A stretch of DNA of 64,000 bases from Bacillota bacterium (GCA_023410535.1 JAEYPR010000002.1:62001-126000); one strand, 5' to 3'; positions 17,452-26,480 are shown, counted from the first letter of the stretch. Notes: generated from the letters alone by a model not told the origin. Translations and numbers: made by a program.

Positions 17452-18300
17452 ATGCGTGAAATTACTACTGCAAAATTGCTGAAACTGAAACGGGAAGGCC
17501 AAAAGATTGTGATGGTCACCGCTTACGACGCCAGTGCGGCGCGGTTGGCCGACACGGCGGAGGTCGATCTGGTCCTGGTGGGAGACACCTTGGGCATGGT
17601 GATGTTGGGCTATGAAAACACCCTCGCCGTTACCATGGACGATATGGTGCATCATATTAAAGCGGTTGTCCGGGGCAGCCGGCGCGCCATGGTCGTCGGC
17701 GACCTGCCCTTTATGGCGTATCAGGTCTCGCCGGAACAAGCGATGGTGAACGCCGGCCGGATTATTCAGGAGGGAGGCGCCCAAGCCGTCAAACTGGAAG
17801 GGGGCACCCCGGTCCTGCCGGCGGTAAACCGGATCACCACGGCCGGCATTCCGGTCTTTGGGCACCTGGGTTTCACTCCGCAATCAATCAATCAGTTTGG
17901 CGGCGCGGTTTTTCAAGGGAAAACGCCGGACAAAGCAGCAAAACTATTGGAGGAAGCACTTCGTTTGGAGGACGCTGGAGTTTGCGGGTTGGTTTTGGAG
18001 TTGGTCCCCTGGGAAGTGGCGGAGATCATTACAGAGCGGTTGACCGTTCCGACCATCGGCATCGGCTCGGGACCGGCTTGCGACGGTCAAGTGCTGGTCT
18101 ATCATGATCTATTGGGATTGGAACCGGCGGTATTGCTCAAACACACCAAACGTTACGCGGAAGCCGGAGAATTAATCCAGGCGGCGCTTCGACGCTACGC
18201 GAGCGAGGTCCGGACGGGAGTTTTCCCGGTTGAAGCGAATACGCGGCGGATGGCCCCGGCGGAGCTGGAGGAGTTCCGAAACGGTTTGGCGGGAAAATAA
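17452..18300 (+). CDS. panB: 3-methyl-2-oxobutanoate hydroxymethyltransferase
   Basis: PanB makes ketopantoate from 2-oxoisovalerate and methylene-tetrahydrofolate. Residues MVTAYDASAARLADTAEVDLVLVGD form the metal and substrate region, followed by GDLPFMAY, VKLEGG, GHLGFTPQ, LELVPWEVAE with the catalytic Glu and IGIGSGPACDGQVLV. Length is 282 residues. The frame is open from 17317, but ATG 17452 behind GAGGAGGA is clearly the start. It leads the panB-panC-panD operon, with a gap of 26 bases to panC. Confidence 0.97.
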   Translation: MREITTAKLLKLKREGQKIVMVTAYDASAARLADTAEVDLVLVGDTLGMVMLGYENTLAVTMDDMVHHIKAVVRGSRRAMVVGDLPFMAYQVSPEQAMVNAGRIIQEGGAQAVKLEGGTPVLPAVNRITTAGIPVFGHLGFTPQSINQFGGAVFQGKTPDKAAKLLEEALRLEDAGVCGLVLELVPWEVAEIITERLTVPTIGIGSGPACDGQVLVYHDLLGLEPAVLLKHTKRYAEAGELIQAALRRYASEVRTGVFPVEANTRRMAPAELEEFRNGLAGK

Positions 18301-18326
18301 GGGAGGTCGCAGAGGAGATGGGCATC

Positions 18327-19178
18327 ATGAAAACAATTTCAAACATAGCGGACTTGCGCCTAATTGTAAATGAGGCGCGGCGGGCGGGGCGGTCGGTGGG
18401 ATTCGTGCCGACGATGGGATATTTCCACGCCGGACACCAGTCGCTCATGGAGCGGGCGCGCCGTGAAAACGATCTCGTGGTGGTCAGTTTGTTCGTCAAT
18501 CCCATTCAGTTTGGCCCCAATGAGGATTTTGAAAAATATCCCCGAGATTTGCAACGGGACGAACAGCTGGCCGCTGCGACCGGGGTCGATCTGTTGTTCT
18601 ATCCCGCAGTGGCGGAGATGTATCCGGACGGATTTCAAACCAATGTCACCGTCACCGGGGTATCCCAGGGAATGTGCGGGTCTAGCCGGCCGGGGCATTT
18701 TCAAGGAGTGGCCACGGTCGTTCTGAAACTATTTAACATCGTCGGGCCGGATCGCGCCTATTTTGGCGAGAAGGACGCGCAGCAACTCCGGGTGATCCGG
18801 CAGCTGGTCCGCGATCTCAATCTGCCGCTGGCGGTGATCGGTTGTCCGATTGTCCGGGAAGCCGACGGTTTGGCAATGAGTTCCCGTAATGTCTACTTGA
18901 ATCCGTCCGAACGCCAAGCGGCGCTGGTGCTCTCGCGGAGCTTGGCATGGGCCCGGGAGGCGCTGGCGTCCGGGGAACGCGACGCCGCGCGGCTGCAGGC
19001 GACGCTACGGCGGTTGATCGATAGTGAGCCGTTGGCGGAACTTGAGTATTTGGTGATCGTCAACAGTGAAACCTTGGCGCCGGTGGCGCGGCTTGCGGGC
19101 GAGCTATTGATCGCCCTGGCGGTCCGGTTCGGCAAGACTCGTTTAATCGATAATCTGACCGTCACGGTCCAGGGATGA
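18327..19178 (+). CDS. panC: Pantothenate synthetase
   Basis: PanC ligates pantoate and beta-alanine with ATP. The nucleotidyltransferase motif GFVPTMGYFHAGHQSL is near the N-terminus (HxGH form), VSLFVNPIQF and FGEKDAQQL follow, and VREADGLAMSSRNVYL carries the KMSKS-like region. Length is about 283 residues. ATG 18327 has GGAG 9 bases upstream; the ATG at 18318 abuts the same site and is less likely. Middle gene of panBCD. Confidence 0.97.
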   Translation: MKTISNIADLRLIVNEARRAGRSVGFVPTMGYFHAGHQSLMERARRENDLVVVSLFVNPIQFGPNEDFEKYPRDLQRDEQLAAATGVDLLFYPAVAEMYPDGFQTNVTVTGVSQGMCGSSRPGHFQGVATVVLKLFNIVGPDRAYFGEKDAQQLRVIRQLVRDLNLPLAVIGCPIVREADGLAMSSRNVYLNPSERQAALVLSRSLAWAREALASGERDAARLQATLRRLIDSEPLAELEYLVIVNSETLAPVARLAGELLIALAVRFGKTRLIDNLTVTVQG

Positions 19179-19188
19179 GGTGGAACTG

Positions 19189-19545
19189 ATGTTGCGGACG
19201 ATGTGTAAATCCAAGATTCACCGTGCTACGGTGACCGCGGCCAATCTGCATTATGTCGGGAGCATCACGGTGGACGCCGAGTTGTTGCGGCTGGCCGATA
19301 TTCTCCCGTATGAGCAGGTTCAGGTGGTCAATATCAACAATGGCAAACGTTTTGAGACCTACGCCATTGAGGGGGAACCCGGTTCCGGCACGATCTGCCT
19401 GAACGGCGCCGCCGCCCGTCTGGCGGTTCCCGGCGATTTGGTGATTATTATCGCTTATGGCTTGGTGACCGATGCGGAACTGGCCGGTTGGGAGCCGCGG
19501 GTGGTTCATGTCGACGGAGTCAACCGGGTCGTCGTGAAAGAATAA
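19189..19545 (+). CDS. panD: Aspartate 1-decarboxylase proenzyme
   Basis: PanD makes beta-alanine from aspartate. The proenzyme cleaves itself at the Gly-Ser of HYVGSITVD (near residue 25) to form the pyruvoyl cofactor. KSKIHRATVT with the substrate Lys and RFETY with the Arg are present, as is NGAAARL. Length of 118 residues is typical. ATG 19189 follows AGGTGGA. It completes the vitamin B5 operon and is followed by a terminator shared with birA. Confidence 0.96.
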   Translation: MLRTMCKSKIHRATVTAANLHYVGSITVDAELLRLADILPYEQVQVVNINNGKRFETYAIEGEPGSGTICLNGAAARLAVPGDLVIIIAYGLVTDAELAGWEPRVVHVDGVNRVVVKE

Positions 19546-19570
19546 GGATTCAAGTACGCATCTTGATGGG

Positions 19571-19597
19571 AAAAAGGACATAAATGTCCTTTTTTTA
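19571..19597. terminator. Bidirectional terminator between panD and birA
   Basis: AAAAAGGACA (19571-19580) pairs perfectly with 19585-19594 around TAAA, with T-runs in both directions. It serves the converging panD and birA genes and touches the birA stop codon. Confidence 0.9.
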
Positions 19598-20578
19598 CGA
19601 TGGCTCGGAATTGGCGATCAGTTCCCCGGAGTTAAGCCGGACAAGGTCGCCGTTGTCGCGGCGCAGCAGCAAACTGCCGTCACTATCGAGATCAAGCGCG
19701 GTTCCGCTGATCGTCCGGCCGTAACCTTGGCTCACCGTAACCGGTTGGCCGACGGTGGCGGAGTGCTCCCGGGCGTAGGCGATCACCTCGGCTAGTCCGG
19801 TTCCGGCGTGGAGTTGCAAATAGACCGCTTCGAACTCGCTTAAAAACTGGCGTAATAACGCCGCGCGGGAGACGGGACGATTGACGCTTGCCGCCAGCGA
19901 GCCGGCTTTATCGCGTAACTCCGCCGGGAAATCGGTCAACGTGTGATTGACATTGACGCCAATGCCAAGGATTACGTAGTTGACCAGGTCCAGTTCACCT
20001 TTGAGTTCGGCGAGGATTCCCGTGACTTTCCTGCCTTGGAGCAGCAGATCGTTGGGCCATTTGATCTGGGGTTGCGTTGCGGCCACCCGGTTGATGGCTT
20101 TTGCCATGCAGACCGCGCTGACCGTCATGATCCCCGATAATTCGGCCGCGCTGAAGGCGGGCCGGAGGATTAGACTAAACCAGAGACCTTTTCCAGGAAG
20201 CGAGTTCCAGCTGCGGCCCATCCGGCCCCGACCGGCCGATTGGGTTTCGGCGACCACGACGGTTCCTTCCGCCGCGCCGTTTTCCGCCAAACGCCGTCCC
20301 CAAGCGTTGGTGGAATCGACTTCGTTTTGATAAAAAATGGTCTTGCCGAAACGGGTCGTATTCAACCCGCGTTGCACTTCGGTCGGGAGCAAAGTATCGG
20401 CCGGGCCGGTCAGAAGGTAGCCCTTGCGCGGCGCGGAGTCGATAACATAACCTAAGGCGCGTAATTGCTCGATCTGTTTCCAGATGGCCGCCCGGGTCAA
20501 CCCGGCCGATTTGGCCAGCGCCTCGCCGGAAACATACCGGCCCGGATTGGCCAACAACACTTCCAGTATTTTCTCCAT
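19595..20578 (-). CDS. birA: Bifunctional biotin-protein ligase / biotin operon repressor
   Basis: The 327-residue protein has a winged-helix N-terminus (about residues 1-60, SGEALAKSAGLTRAAIWKQIEQLRALGY) and a ligase domain that activates biotin to biotinyl-AMP and attaches it to carboxylases. The biotin loop is GRGRMGRSWNS, and IKWPNDLLLQGRKVTGIL carries the catalytic Lys. The C-terminal SH3-like domain is present. ATG 20578 lies 6 bases after AGGTG; earlier ATG codons at 20587 overlap that site. Its DNA-binding domain means it can repress biotin synthesis or transport genes, none of which are in this window. Confidence 0.96.
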   Translation of the reverse strand: MEKILEVLLANPGRYVSGEALAKSAGLTRAAIWKQIEQLRALGYVIDSAPRKGYLLTGPADTLLPTEVQRGLNTTRFGKTIFYQNEVDSTNAWGRRLAENGAAEGTVVVAETQSAGRGRMGRSWNSLPGKGLWFSLILRPAFSAAELSGIMTVSAVCMAKAINRVAATQPQIKWPNDLLLQGRKVTGILAELKGELDLVNYVILGIGVNVNHTLTDFPAELRDKAGSLAASVNRPVSRAALLRQFLSEFEAVYLQLHAGTGLAEVIAYAREHSATVGQPVTVSQGYGRTISGTALDLDSDGSLLLRRDNGDLVRLNSGELIANSEPS

Positions 20579-20738
20579 CAACATCACCTGTTGCCATTAT
20601 AACGGGGGAATCACGCCAGTGTCAACTTGCCGGACGTTTTCGTCGGCAGCAATTTCCGGGTCGGCGGAACGATTAGGGAACTACTCCCTGTAGGAGAACG
20701 TTGAATAATTAACGAAGATTTTCCTCGAGGTGATATTG

Positions 20739-21836
20739 ATGGATAAACAACACACAAAATCTTCCTTACAGTTGGTTTGGATTGTTATTTTAATGCTGGG
20801 TTTAACCGTCGCCACGCCGTTGGGGGCGACTTGGGCGGCGACACCTAGCCCAGGCCTGATCGGGAGTAACATCATCGCCGATATTGCGGAGTCAAACTCC
20901 TCCAAAGTGGTCTGGATCACGGCCACATTTGAGATGCGGGTTCCGATCCTGCCGTTTGGCAATTGGCGGCAAAAGCAACAATACCAAGGTTTCGGCAGCG
21001 GTTTTTTCTTTGATGAAAACGGCAACATCCTAACCAACGCCCATGTGGTCGCCGGAGCGCAAGCAGTCGAGGTTCTGCTGCAGGGTCAGAAAAATCCCTT
21101 ACCCGCGAAGGTGGTCGGGGTGGACCGCGAGTTTGACCTGGCGGTGCTGAAAGTAGATCTGCCGGGCAAGGTTGATTACTTACAATTGGGCGATTCGGAC
21201 AAGACTCGGGTTGGAGAATGGGTGGTGGCCATCGGTAATCCGTTGGGATTGGATCATAGCGTCACCCAAGGGATTATCAGCGCCAAAGGCCGCCCCTTAA
21301 GTGCCGGCGAGGACAGCAACGAAACCACCACTTATGAAAATATGCTGCAGACCGACGCCGCCATCAACCCGGGCAACAGCGGCGGACCGCTCTTTAATCT
21401 CCAAGGCGAAGTGATCGGGATTAATACAGCCGTTAGCGCCAACGGACAAAACTTAGGTTTTGCCATTCCGATCAATCTGGTGAAAGAAAATCTGAACGAA
21501 TTGATGACCAGGGGACGGATCGTCCATCCTTGGACCGGACTGGCGATGATCGATGTGAAAGAGCTGAGCAGCCGGGCGCGGAAAGACTTAAAAATTTCCG
21601 TTACCGAAGGGATTGTCGTCGCGCCTTATAAGGATTCGCCGGCTTCCCGAGCGGGGATTCGCACTTATGATGTGATCACCCAAGTCGATGATCAAGTCGT
21701 CAGCGATGTCAATGAGATGGTCAAATTGATCCGCAAGCATAAAGTCGGAGACCGGATCCGGTTGCAACTGCTGCGGAATGGGACAACGTTTTCGGTCGAG
21801 GTGGTTTTGGAAGAAAAACCTCAGCCTAAGAACTAA
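20739..21836 (+). CDS. HtrA/DegP-like trypsin-type serine protease with PDZ domain
   Basis: This 365-residue protein has an N-terminal signal or anchor (hydrophobic about 12-32). A trypsin-like domain follows with catalytic His102 (TNAHVV), Asp133 (REFDLAVLKV) and Ser214 (NPGNSGGP). A C-terminal PDZ domain (about 270-355) includes DSPASRAGIRTYDVI. Such proteases degrade damaged proteins at the outer face of the membrane and are often induced by envelope stress. ATG 20739 follows GAGGTGA. A terminator and then a 21-bp tandem repeat lie downstream. It could equally be named degP or htrA; I leave the symbol open. Confidence 0.93.
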   Translation: MDKQHTKSSLQLVWIVILMLGLTVATPLGATWAATPSPGLIGSNIIADIAESNSSKVVWITATFEMRVPILPFGNWRQKQQYQGFGSGFFFDENGNILTNAHVVAGAQAVEVLLQGQKNPLPAKVVGVDREFDLAVLKVDLPGKVDYLQLGDSDKTRVGEWVVAIGNPLGLDHSVTQGIISAKGRPLSAGEDSNETTTYENMLQTDAAINPGNSGGPLFNLQGEVIGINTAVSANGQNLGFAIPINLVKENLNELMTRGRIVHPWTGLAMIDVKELSSRARKDLKISVTEGIVVAPYKDSPASRAGIRTYDVITQVDDQVVSDVNEMVKLIRKHKVGDRIRLQLLRNGTTFSVEVVLEEKPQPKN

Positions 21837-21854
21837 GCGATCGAAAAATACAAG

Positions 21855-21880
21855 CGCGGCCGCAAGGCCGCGTTTCTTTT
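21855..21880 (+). terminator. Terminator of the HtrA gene
   Basis: CGCGGCC (21855-21861) pairs with GGCCGCG (21866-21872) across GCAA, followed by TTTCTTTT. Confidence 0.9.
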
Positions 21881-21918
21881 GCGCTTCCGGTGCGGTTTTG
21901 GCAGCGGCTGAAGTCTTT

Positions 21919-22097
21919 CCGGCAGTTGCCAAAATGATTGCGGAACGTTCCAAAACCACATTGGCACGTGCCAAAACTGTTCTGGAACATCCCAAAATGA
22001 TTGCGGCATGTCCCAAAACCACATTGGCACATGCCAAAACTGTTCTGGAACATCCCAAAGTTATTCCGGCACTTGCCAAAATGGTTTTGGCAAGTGC
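21919..22097. repeat. 21-bp tandem repeat, about 8.5 copies
   Basis: Units of exactly 21 bases follow each other, each ending in CCAAAA plus five variable bases. Many carry a small dyad such as TTGGCACGTGCCAA (14-bp perfect palindrome). Three successive units (starting at 21940) recur almost unchanged in the next three, giving a 63-bp higher-order period. Because 21 is a multiple of three, one plus-strand frame stays open throughout and spells Lys/Ala-rich heptads. However, there is no plausible start after the HtrA stop. I treat it as non-coding. Confidence 0.9.
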
Positions 22098-22266
22098 CTT
22101 GGGCGTTACGGAAGCTCAAGCTAAAGTGCAAGCTCCTGTCCTTCAAAGGGTAATTGCCATTCTGCGCTGTCGAAACAGGACTGTCAAAGTAGCGAGTCAC
22201 CCCAGGCCATTCTCCCGCGTACAATGGAATAGGTATCCAAAGTCCTGGTGAAATGAGGTGGAAAGC

Positions 22267-22653
22267 TTGTCAATGCATTGTCCGCCGGGAGCGGTCTTTC
22301 ATGTGATTCAGCCGGGCGACAATCTGTCGCGGTTGGCTGACCGTTATGGTTCCAATGAACCGGCGATTGTCGCGGCCAACCCGGGGCTCGCTTCCGGTGC
22401 CATCTATGTCGGTAAATCGGTTTGTATCCCCATCGGCCAACTCCAGAGCGGTCCCGAGAGCCCGGCTGCGCAAAGCTGCCCGTTCGGCTTCACCCAATAT
22501 GAAGTGCAATCCGGCGACACGCTTGAAGCGATCGCCAACCGCTTTCGCATTATGGTTCAAACCCTCACCGCGATTAATCCGGGATTGAGCGATCCGCTCC
22601 CGGTCGGCCAAGTAATCTGCATTCCCGGCGCGGCGCCGACCGGAGGCACTTAA
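22267..22653 (+). CDS. Protein with two LysM domains
   Basis: Two LysM modules of about 45 residues make up nearly the whole 128-residue product: VFHVIQPGDNLSRLADRYG (first) and QYEVQSGDTLEAIANRF (second), each ending in a V(C/I)CIP strand. LysM binds N-acetylglucosamine in peptidoglycan or spore cortex. There is no signal peptide, as in SafA-like spore proteins assembled from inside the mother cell. TTG 22267 lies 5 bases after GAGGTGG; ATG 22273 is the alternative. Its stop TAA overlaps the ATG of the following patatin gene by one base, which indicates translational coupling. Confidence 0.85.
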   Translation: MSMHCPPGAVFHVIQPGDNLSRLADRYGSNEPAIVAANPGLASGAIYVGKSVCIPIGQLQSGPESPAAQSCPFGFTQYEVQSGDTLEAIANRFRIMVQTLTAINPGLSDPLPVGQVICIPGAAPTGGT

Positions 22654-23741
22654 TGACGGGGTTAACGCGAATTTTGGCAATTGACGGCGGGGGAATCCGG
22701 GGGATCATTCCCGGACAGATTTTAGTGAGGCTGGAGGCGATCCTGCAACAATTGACCGGAGATCCGAACGCCCGCATCGCCGATTTCTTCGATCTGGTGG
22801 CCGGAACCAGTACCGGTGGAATTTTAACCTGTCTTTACCTTTGCCCCGGGGACGAGAGCAACCGGCCGCGTTATTCAGCGCAAGAGGTAGTCGACGGATA
22901 TCTCCGGTTTGGTCCGGCGATTTTTCGCAAACCGTGGAGTCATCGCCTGGTTTCCGGTTTCGGCCTGTTCTCCCAGAAATATCCCCGCAAATATCTCGAA
23001 AGCTATCTTAACGATTATTTTGGCAATGTCCGGCTAAGTCAATTGCTGCGTCCTTGTTTGATCACAGCGTACAATGTCGCCCGGCGCTACGCGCACTTTT
23101 TTACCAAAATTGACGCCGTAGCCGATCCGGCCTACGATTTTTTGGTTCGGGACGTCGCCCGGGCCACCTCGGCCGCGCCGACTTACTTCGAGATCGCCGA
23201 AACCGTTTCGTTGACGCGGGAGCGGTTTCCCTTGATCGATGGCGGCGTCTTTGCCAACAATCCGGCGCTCTGCGCTTATGTCGAGGCATACCGGGAGTTT
23301 CGCGCCCATCCCGACGCCCAAAATCTGGCCATTTTGTCGCTGGGGACCGGTCATGATCAACAACCGATCAATGATAAAAAGGCGAAAAAGTGGGGGACGC
23401 TGGAATGGGCAGTACCGCTCTTTTCAATGTTGATGTCGGCAAACTCGGAAACGGTCGACTATCAATTGCAAACCATCTTCCGTTCGGTTCAAAAACCCCA
23501 TCAATATTTACGGATTAACCCGCTGCTCCCGCCGGGGCGGACGGCCATGGACAATGTGCGGGAGGATAACCTGAACGCTTTGGCCGAGTTGGGGGCGGAG
23601 ATCGCTGCGGAAAAACTGGCCCAATTGCAACAGTTCGCCCGGTTGCTGGTGGATCGTGTTAACAGTGCCGAGAAAAGCTGGGAAGTATTAAAGCCGAACC
23701 GTTCGTTGGCAACTCAGACGGCAGCAGACACTGAAAATTAA
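22653..23741 (+). CDS. Patatin-like phospholipase
   Basis: The 362-residue protein has the patatin signature: the oxyanion loop DGGGIRG near residue 10, the nucleophile Ser in GTSTGG near residue 52, and the catalytic Asp in LIDGGVFANNP near residue 196. Such enzymes hydrolyse acyl chains from membrane lipids. It is coupled to a LysM protein by a TAATG overlap, so a role at the cell or spore envelope is likely. Cyclic-nucleotide-activated patatins (CapV) of anti-phage systems share the fold, but no nucleotidyltransferase gene is nearby. No signal peptide is visible. Confidence 0.92.
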   Translation: MTGLTRILAIDGGGIRGIIPGQILVRLEAILQQLTGDPNARIADFFDLVAGTSTGGILTCLYLCPGDESNRPRYSAQEVVDGYLRFGPAIFRKPWSHRLVSGFGLFSQKYPRKYLESYLNDYFGNVRLSQLLRPCLITAYNVARRYAHFFTKIDAVADPAYDFLVRDVARATSAAPTYFEIAETVSLTRERFPLIDGGVFANNPALCAYVEAYREFRAHPDAQNLAILSLGTGHDQQPINDKKAKKWGTLEWAVPLFSMLMSANSETVDYQLQTIFRSVQKPHQYLRINPLLPPGRTAMDNVREDNLNALAELGAEIAAEKLAQLQQFARLLVDRVNSAEKSWEVLKPNRSLATQTAADTEN

Positions 23742-23776
23742 CACCGCGTCGTTGCGCCAAACCCATGAAGTTATGC

Positions 23777-23806
23777 ATGACAAATCGAAACAATTTATTG
23801 TACAAT
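23777..23806 (+). promoter_or_regulatory. Promoter of the nucleoid-associated protein gene
   Basis: ATGACA (23777-23782) and TACAAT (23801-23806) are 18 bases apart, about 85 bases before the start codon. Confidence 0.5.
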
Positions 23807-23891
23807 AGACTCTGCCTGTCCGGTTGAAATATGCCGCGATCATAGCAAAAGACGAAAGCGGCATCGATATTTTGAAATTACGAGGTGCAAC

Positions 23892-24902
23892 ATGGGCGAT
23901 ATTCGAATTCAGAAAGCGGTATTACATATTTTAGACACTAACGTCGGCGTGCCGGTTCTTTCACAGCGGGAGCTGGCGGTCGACGGGGAGACGGAAGAGT
24001 TTTTAGAAAACATGGTGACGAAACTGGTGGAGGATGATAATCTGAAACCGGCTTTTTTCGGGGACGGGCCCAGCGTGATCCGGGACTTGCTTTACCGGTT
24101 CCAGGAGGAACAAAATTTTCTGGTGTTAAGCCAAGCGGTGGCCAATGCGCTGTACCACATGATGCTGACCCATGTCAACATCAGCCCGGCCGACTTGGTC
24201 TGTTGTCTTTTCAGCGAAGCCGACCGGAACTGCTTCGGTGTCTTCAAACTCAACTACCGGACCAACTATATTCACTATATCGAGTACGATGAGGCGCAGC
24301 AAAACGTGAACTCGCTGATCAAGCAGAAGACGGTGTTGCCGGCGGAGAACGCCAAACTGGAAGAGTGTTTTGTGGTCGATCTGACCGATTTCAGTTTGCG
24401 TCTGATCGAAAAACAATACGAGATCAACGGCGTCAAAGAGTTTTATCTCTCCAAAATCCTGCTGGCGTGTCAGGACGAGTTGTCCAATAACGATAAGGCC
24501 AAAGTGTTGGACAAGGTCACCCAAAAAATGAGCAAAAAGTTCAGCGACGACCAGTTCGGGCCGATGGTGCGCCTGCGCAAAGCCATCTCGGAAGACCTGG
24601 ACGAGGGCGGGGCCATCAACTTGGAACATGTCGCCCGGGAGGTTTTCGGCGACGACCCCGGCGCGCAAAAGGAATATCTCGATGAGATGTACCGGGCCGG
24701 CCTGCAGGAGAAAGAGATCGAACTGCCCGAGAAGATCGCCAACCGCAAGTTCCGCAATCAGAAGATTCAGACCGATACCGGAATCGAGATCAACTTCCCG
24801 GCCGATTACTATAACAACAAAGAAAAGATTGAGTTCATCACCAATGTCGACGGCACGATTCTAATCGTCATTAAGAATGTCGGAAAGATCATCAACAAAT
24901 AA
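23892..24902 (+). CDS. 37-kDa nucleoid-associated protein (NdpA/YejK family)
   Basis: The 336-residue sequence fits the NA37 family: an N-terminal IQKAVLHILD block, then SPADLVCCLFSEADRNCFGVFKLNYR, and a C-terminal region ending in GTILIVIKNVGKIINK. Proteobacterial members bind DNA in the nucleoid; the molecular role in Bacillota is unclear. Some family members occur in mobile or defence loci, which is not evident here. ATG 23892 has GAGG nearby. The gene stands alone between a promoter and a long perfect terminator stem. Confidence 0.85.
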   Translation: MGDIRIQKAVLHILDTNVGVPVLSQRELAVDGETEEFLENMVTKLVEDDNLKPAFFGDGPSVIRDLLYRFQEEQNFLVLSQAVANALYHMMLTHVNISPADLVCCLFSEADRNCFGVFKLNYRTNYIHYIEYDEAQQNVNSLIKQKTVLPAENAKLEECFVVDLTDFSLRLIEKQYEINGVKEFYLSKILLACQDELSNNDKAKVLDKVTQKMSKKFSDDQFGPMVRLRKAISEDLDEGGAINLEHVAREVFGDDPGAQKEYLDEMYRAGLQEKEIELPEKIANRKFRNQKIQTDTGIEINFPADYYNNKEKIEFITNVDGTILIVIKNVGKIINK

Positions 24903-24949
24903 GCGGCAAAAGGGGCTGATATTAAACACGTCAGCCCCTTTTGCCGCTT
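24901..24949. terminator. Perfect 19-bp terminator hairpin
   Basis: Arms 24901-24919 and 24931-24949 pair perfectly (AAGCGGCAAAAGGGGCTGA), with an 11-base loop. The left arm begins inside the stop codon of the nucleoid-associated protein gene. T-rich sequence lies within the stem, so it may work in both directions. Confidence 0.8.
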
Positions 24950-24986
24950 ATAGAAATGCTTCGCTGCCCGAAGCCTCAAATTAAGT

Positions 24987-26480
24987 TCAACGGATCCCCA
25001 AAACTACCTTCACTTTCAGGTTCGCGCCTTTTGGCAACTCAATCGATCCGTCGTTGCGCTGAAACCGGGTCCAGGCTTTGCCATTCACCGTTACGCTCTG
25101 AATTTTGACGGCCGGATCCTCGACGATGGTCACGAAATGCCGGACCCCGTCAGTAGCGGCCGAAAGTCGGAAATAGAGTTCCACCGGTTCTTTGCGGATA
25201 TAAAGTTGGGTATACAAATAGTTCATCAGGGCGTGCTCCATGGAATGATAGGCCGATTTATAGAGATCCGCTTTGAGTGAATTCGGATCAAATTGACCGG
25301 TTTCGGAAAGATAGGCATAGACCTCGCCATACTTGCGGTCTACAAAGTAACGGTCCCAAAAGGCGGCGTTCTGCCGGAAGTTTTCCAGATAACGCCGGTC
25401 GGGGCGGAGATGATAAAGATTAAGCATGAGAAAGCTGCCTTCAGTTTGGGTCCACCAACATTTGGCTTTCTCAATTTTGGCTTTGGCCGGTTGGTAAACG
25501 CTTTTTTGCAGATACCAACCGTGATTGAGCGGATCCCAGCCGGTATTGAGCATTTGATCGGCGATTTTCCGGGCATAGATCAGGTATTGCGAATCTTCGG
25601 TCCCGTAACCGAGCAATTGATGCAACCGTAATAAAACCCAAGCGGTTTTCAGATTATGGCCGATATCGATTTGGTCTTTTCCTTGATAACTATCAAGATA
25701 CTGCCATTGCCGGGTGAAACGTTCCCGCACATAGCCGGTTTCGGGGTCATACATCCGTTTGACGATCACATCGCCGATGTTTTTGAGGTCTTGGAGCAGT
25801 TCCGGTTGGCGGGTGGCCAAATAATAATAAATAAGGTAGGCGGTGGCCGTGTCAACTTGGGAGTTGAATGATTTTTCAGTCTCGGCGACCTGCCAGTCCC
25901 GGTTAACCATGGCAAAATAACCTTGGTGCTCCTTGTCCCAAGCTTTTGTTTGGAGTAATTGGTGACAACGTTGGACCAAATCGCGGGCCGCCGGATCACC
26001 GGTCGCAAAATAGTAAATAATCGGCCCTAAGTTACCGTAGGTTTGATCAAAGAGATCTTTGGGCGGGACGGTTGAGCGGCGCTCCGCATCGAGCTCGGTG
26101 AACCAGCCGCCATATTGCGCGTCCCAACCGTATTGTTTCAGAAACTCCATCCCGTGACTGGCGAGTTCGAGGTAGCGTTCTTCCCCGCTTAATAAATAAG
26201 CGGCCGAATACCCATAGACTAAACGGGAGATCATTCGGGGATATTTCAATTGCTTCGGTCCAATTGTCCCATCGATTTTGACATCGGTAAAATATCCGCC
26301 GCCGTTTTGATCCACCGTCCGGGCCCAGAACGGTATCAGATCGTGCAAGGCCTGCTGTCGCCAGTAGGCTCCGGTGAGCAATTTAGCGCCCTCGTTTGGT
26401 GCGGCCGTTACCGGCATTACCCCCAGAACAACCATGCTCAGAACGATCCCAACCAGTCCGCGAAATAACGTTTGCCTCAT
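24987..26480 (-). CDS. Secreted N-acylglucosamine 2-epimerase (AGE)-family protein
   Basis: The product of about 497 residues has a signal peptide (MRQTLFRGLVGIVLSMVVLGV, cleavage near TAAPNE) followed by an (alpha/alpha)6 barrel of the AGE superfamily. Landmarks include NGGGYFTDV, YGWDAQYGGWFTELDAE, FDQTYG, DIGHNLKTAWVLLR and YKSAYHSMEHALMNY. Cytoplasmic family members epimerise or isomerise sugars, but secreted ones with a beta-rich C-terminal extension (about residues 420-497, as here) are poorly known. ATG 26480 follows AAAGGAG with 8 bases spacing. It is divergent from the lyase-like gene at 26695 across about 214 bases, and the two may serve one polysaccharide pathway. Confidence 0.85.
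   Translation of the reverse strand: MRQTLFRGLVGIVLSMVVLGVMPVTAAPNEGAKLLTGAYWRQQALHDLIPFWARTVDQNGGGYFTDVKIDGTIGPKQLKYPRMISRLVYGYSAAYLLSGEERYLELASHGMEFLKQYGWDAQYGGWFTELDAERRSTVPPKDLFDQTYGNLGPIIYYFATGDPAARDLVQRCHQLLQTKAWDKEHQGYFAMVNRDWQVAETEKSFNSQVDTATAYLIYYYLATRQPELLQDLKNIGDVIVKRMYDPETGYVRERFTRQWQYLDSYQGKDQIDIGHNLKTAWVLLRLHQLLGYGTEDSQYLIYARKIADQMLNTGWDPLNHGWYLQKSVYQPAKAKIEKAKCWWTQTEGSFLMLNLYHLRPDRRYLENFRQNAAFWDRYFVDRKYGEVYAYLSETGQFDPNSLKADLYKSAYHSMEHALMNYLYTQLYIRKEPVELYFRLSAATDGVRHFVTIVEDPAVKIQSVTVNGKAWTRFQRNDGSIELPKGANLKVKVVLGIR

Noticed and set aside
21778..22251. A 157-residue frame through the first tandem repeat
   Set aside because: It starts inside the protease gene in another frame and stays open mainly because the 21-bp unit is a multiple of three; a terminator lies within it.
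22653..23741. CBASS-type anti-phage patatin effector
   Set aside because: No cyclic-nucleotide synthase or accessory genes are adjacent; the partner is a LysM protein.
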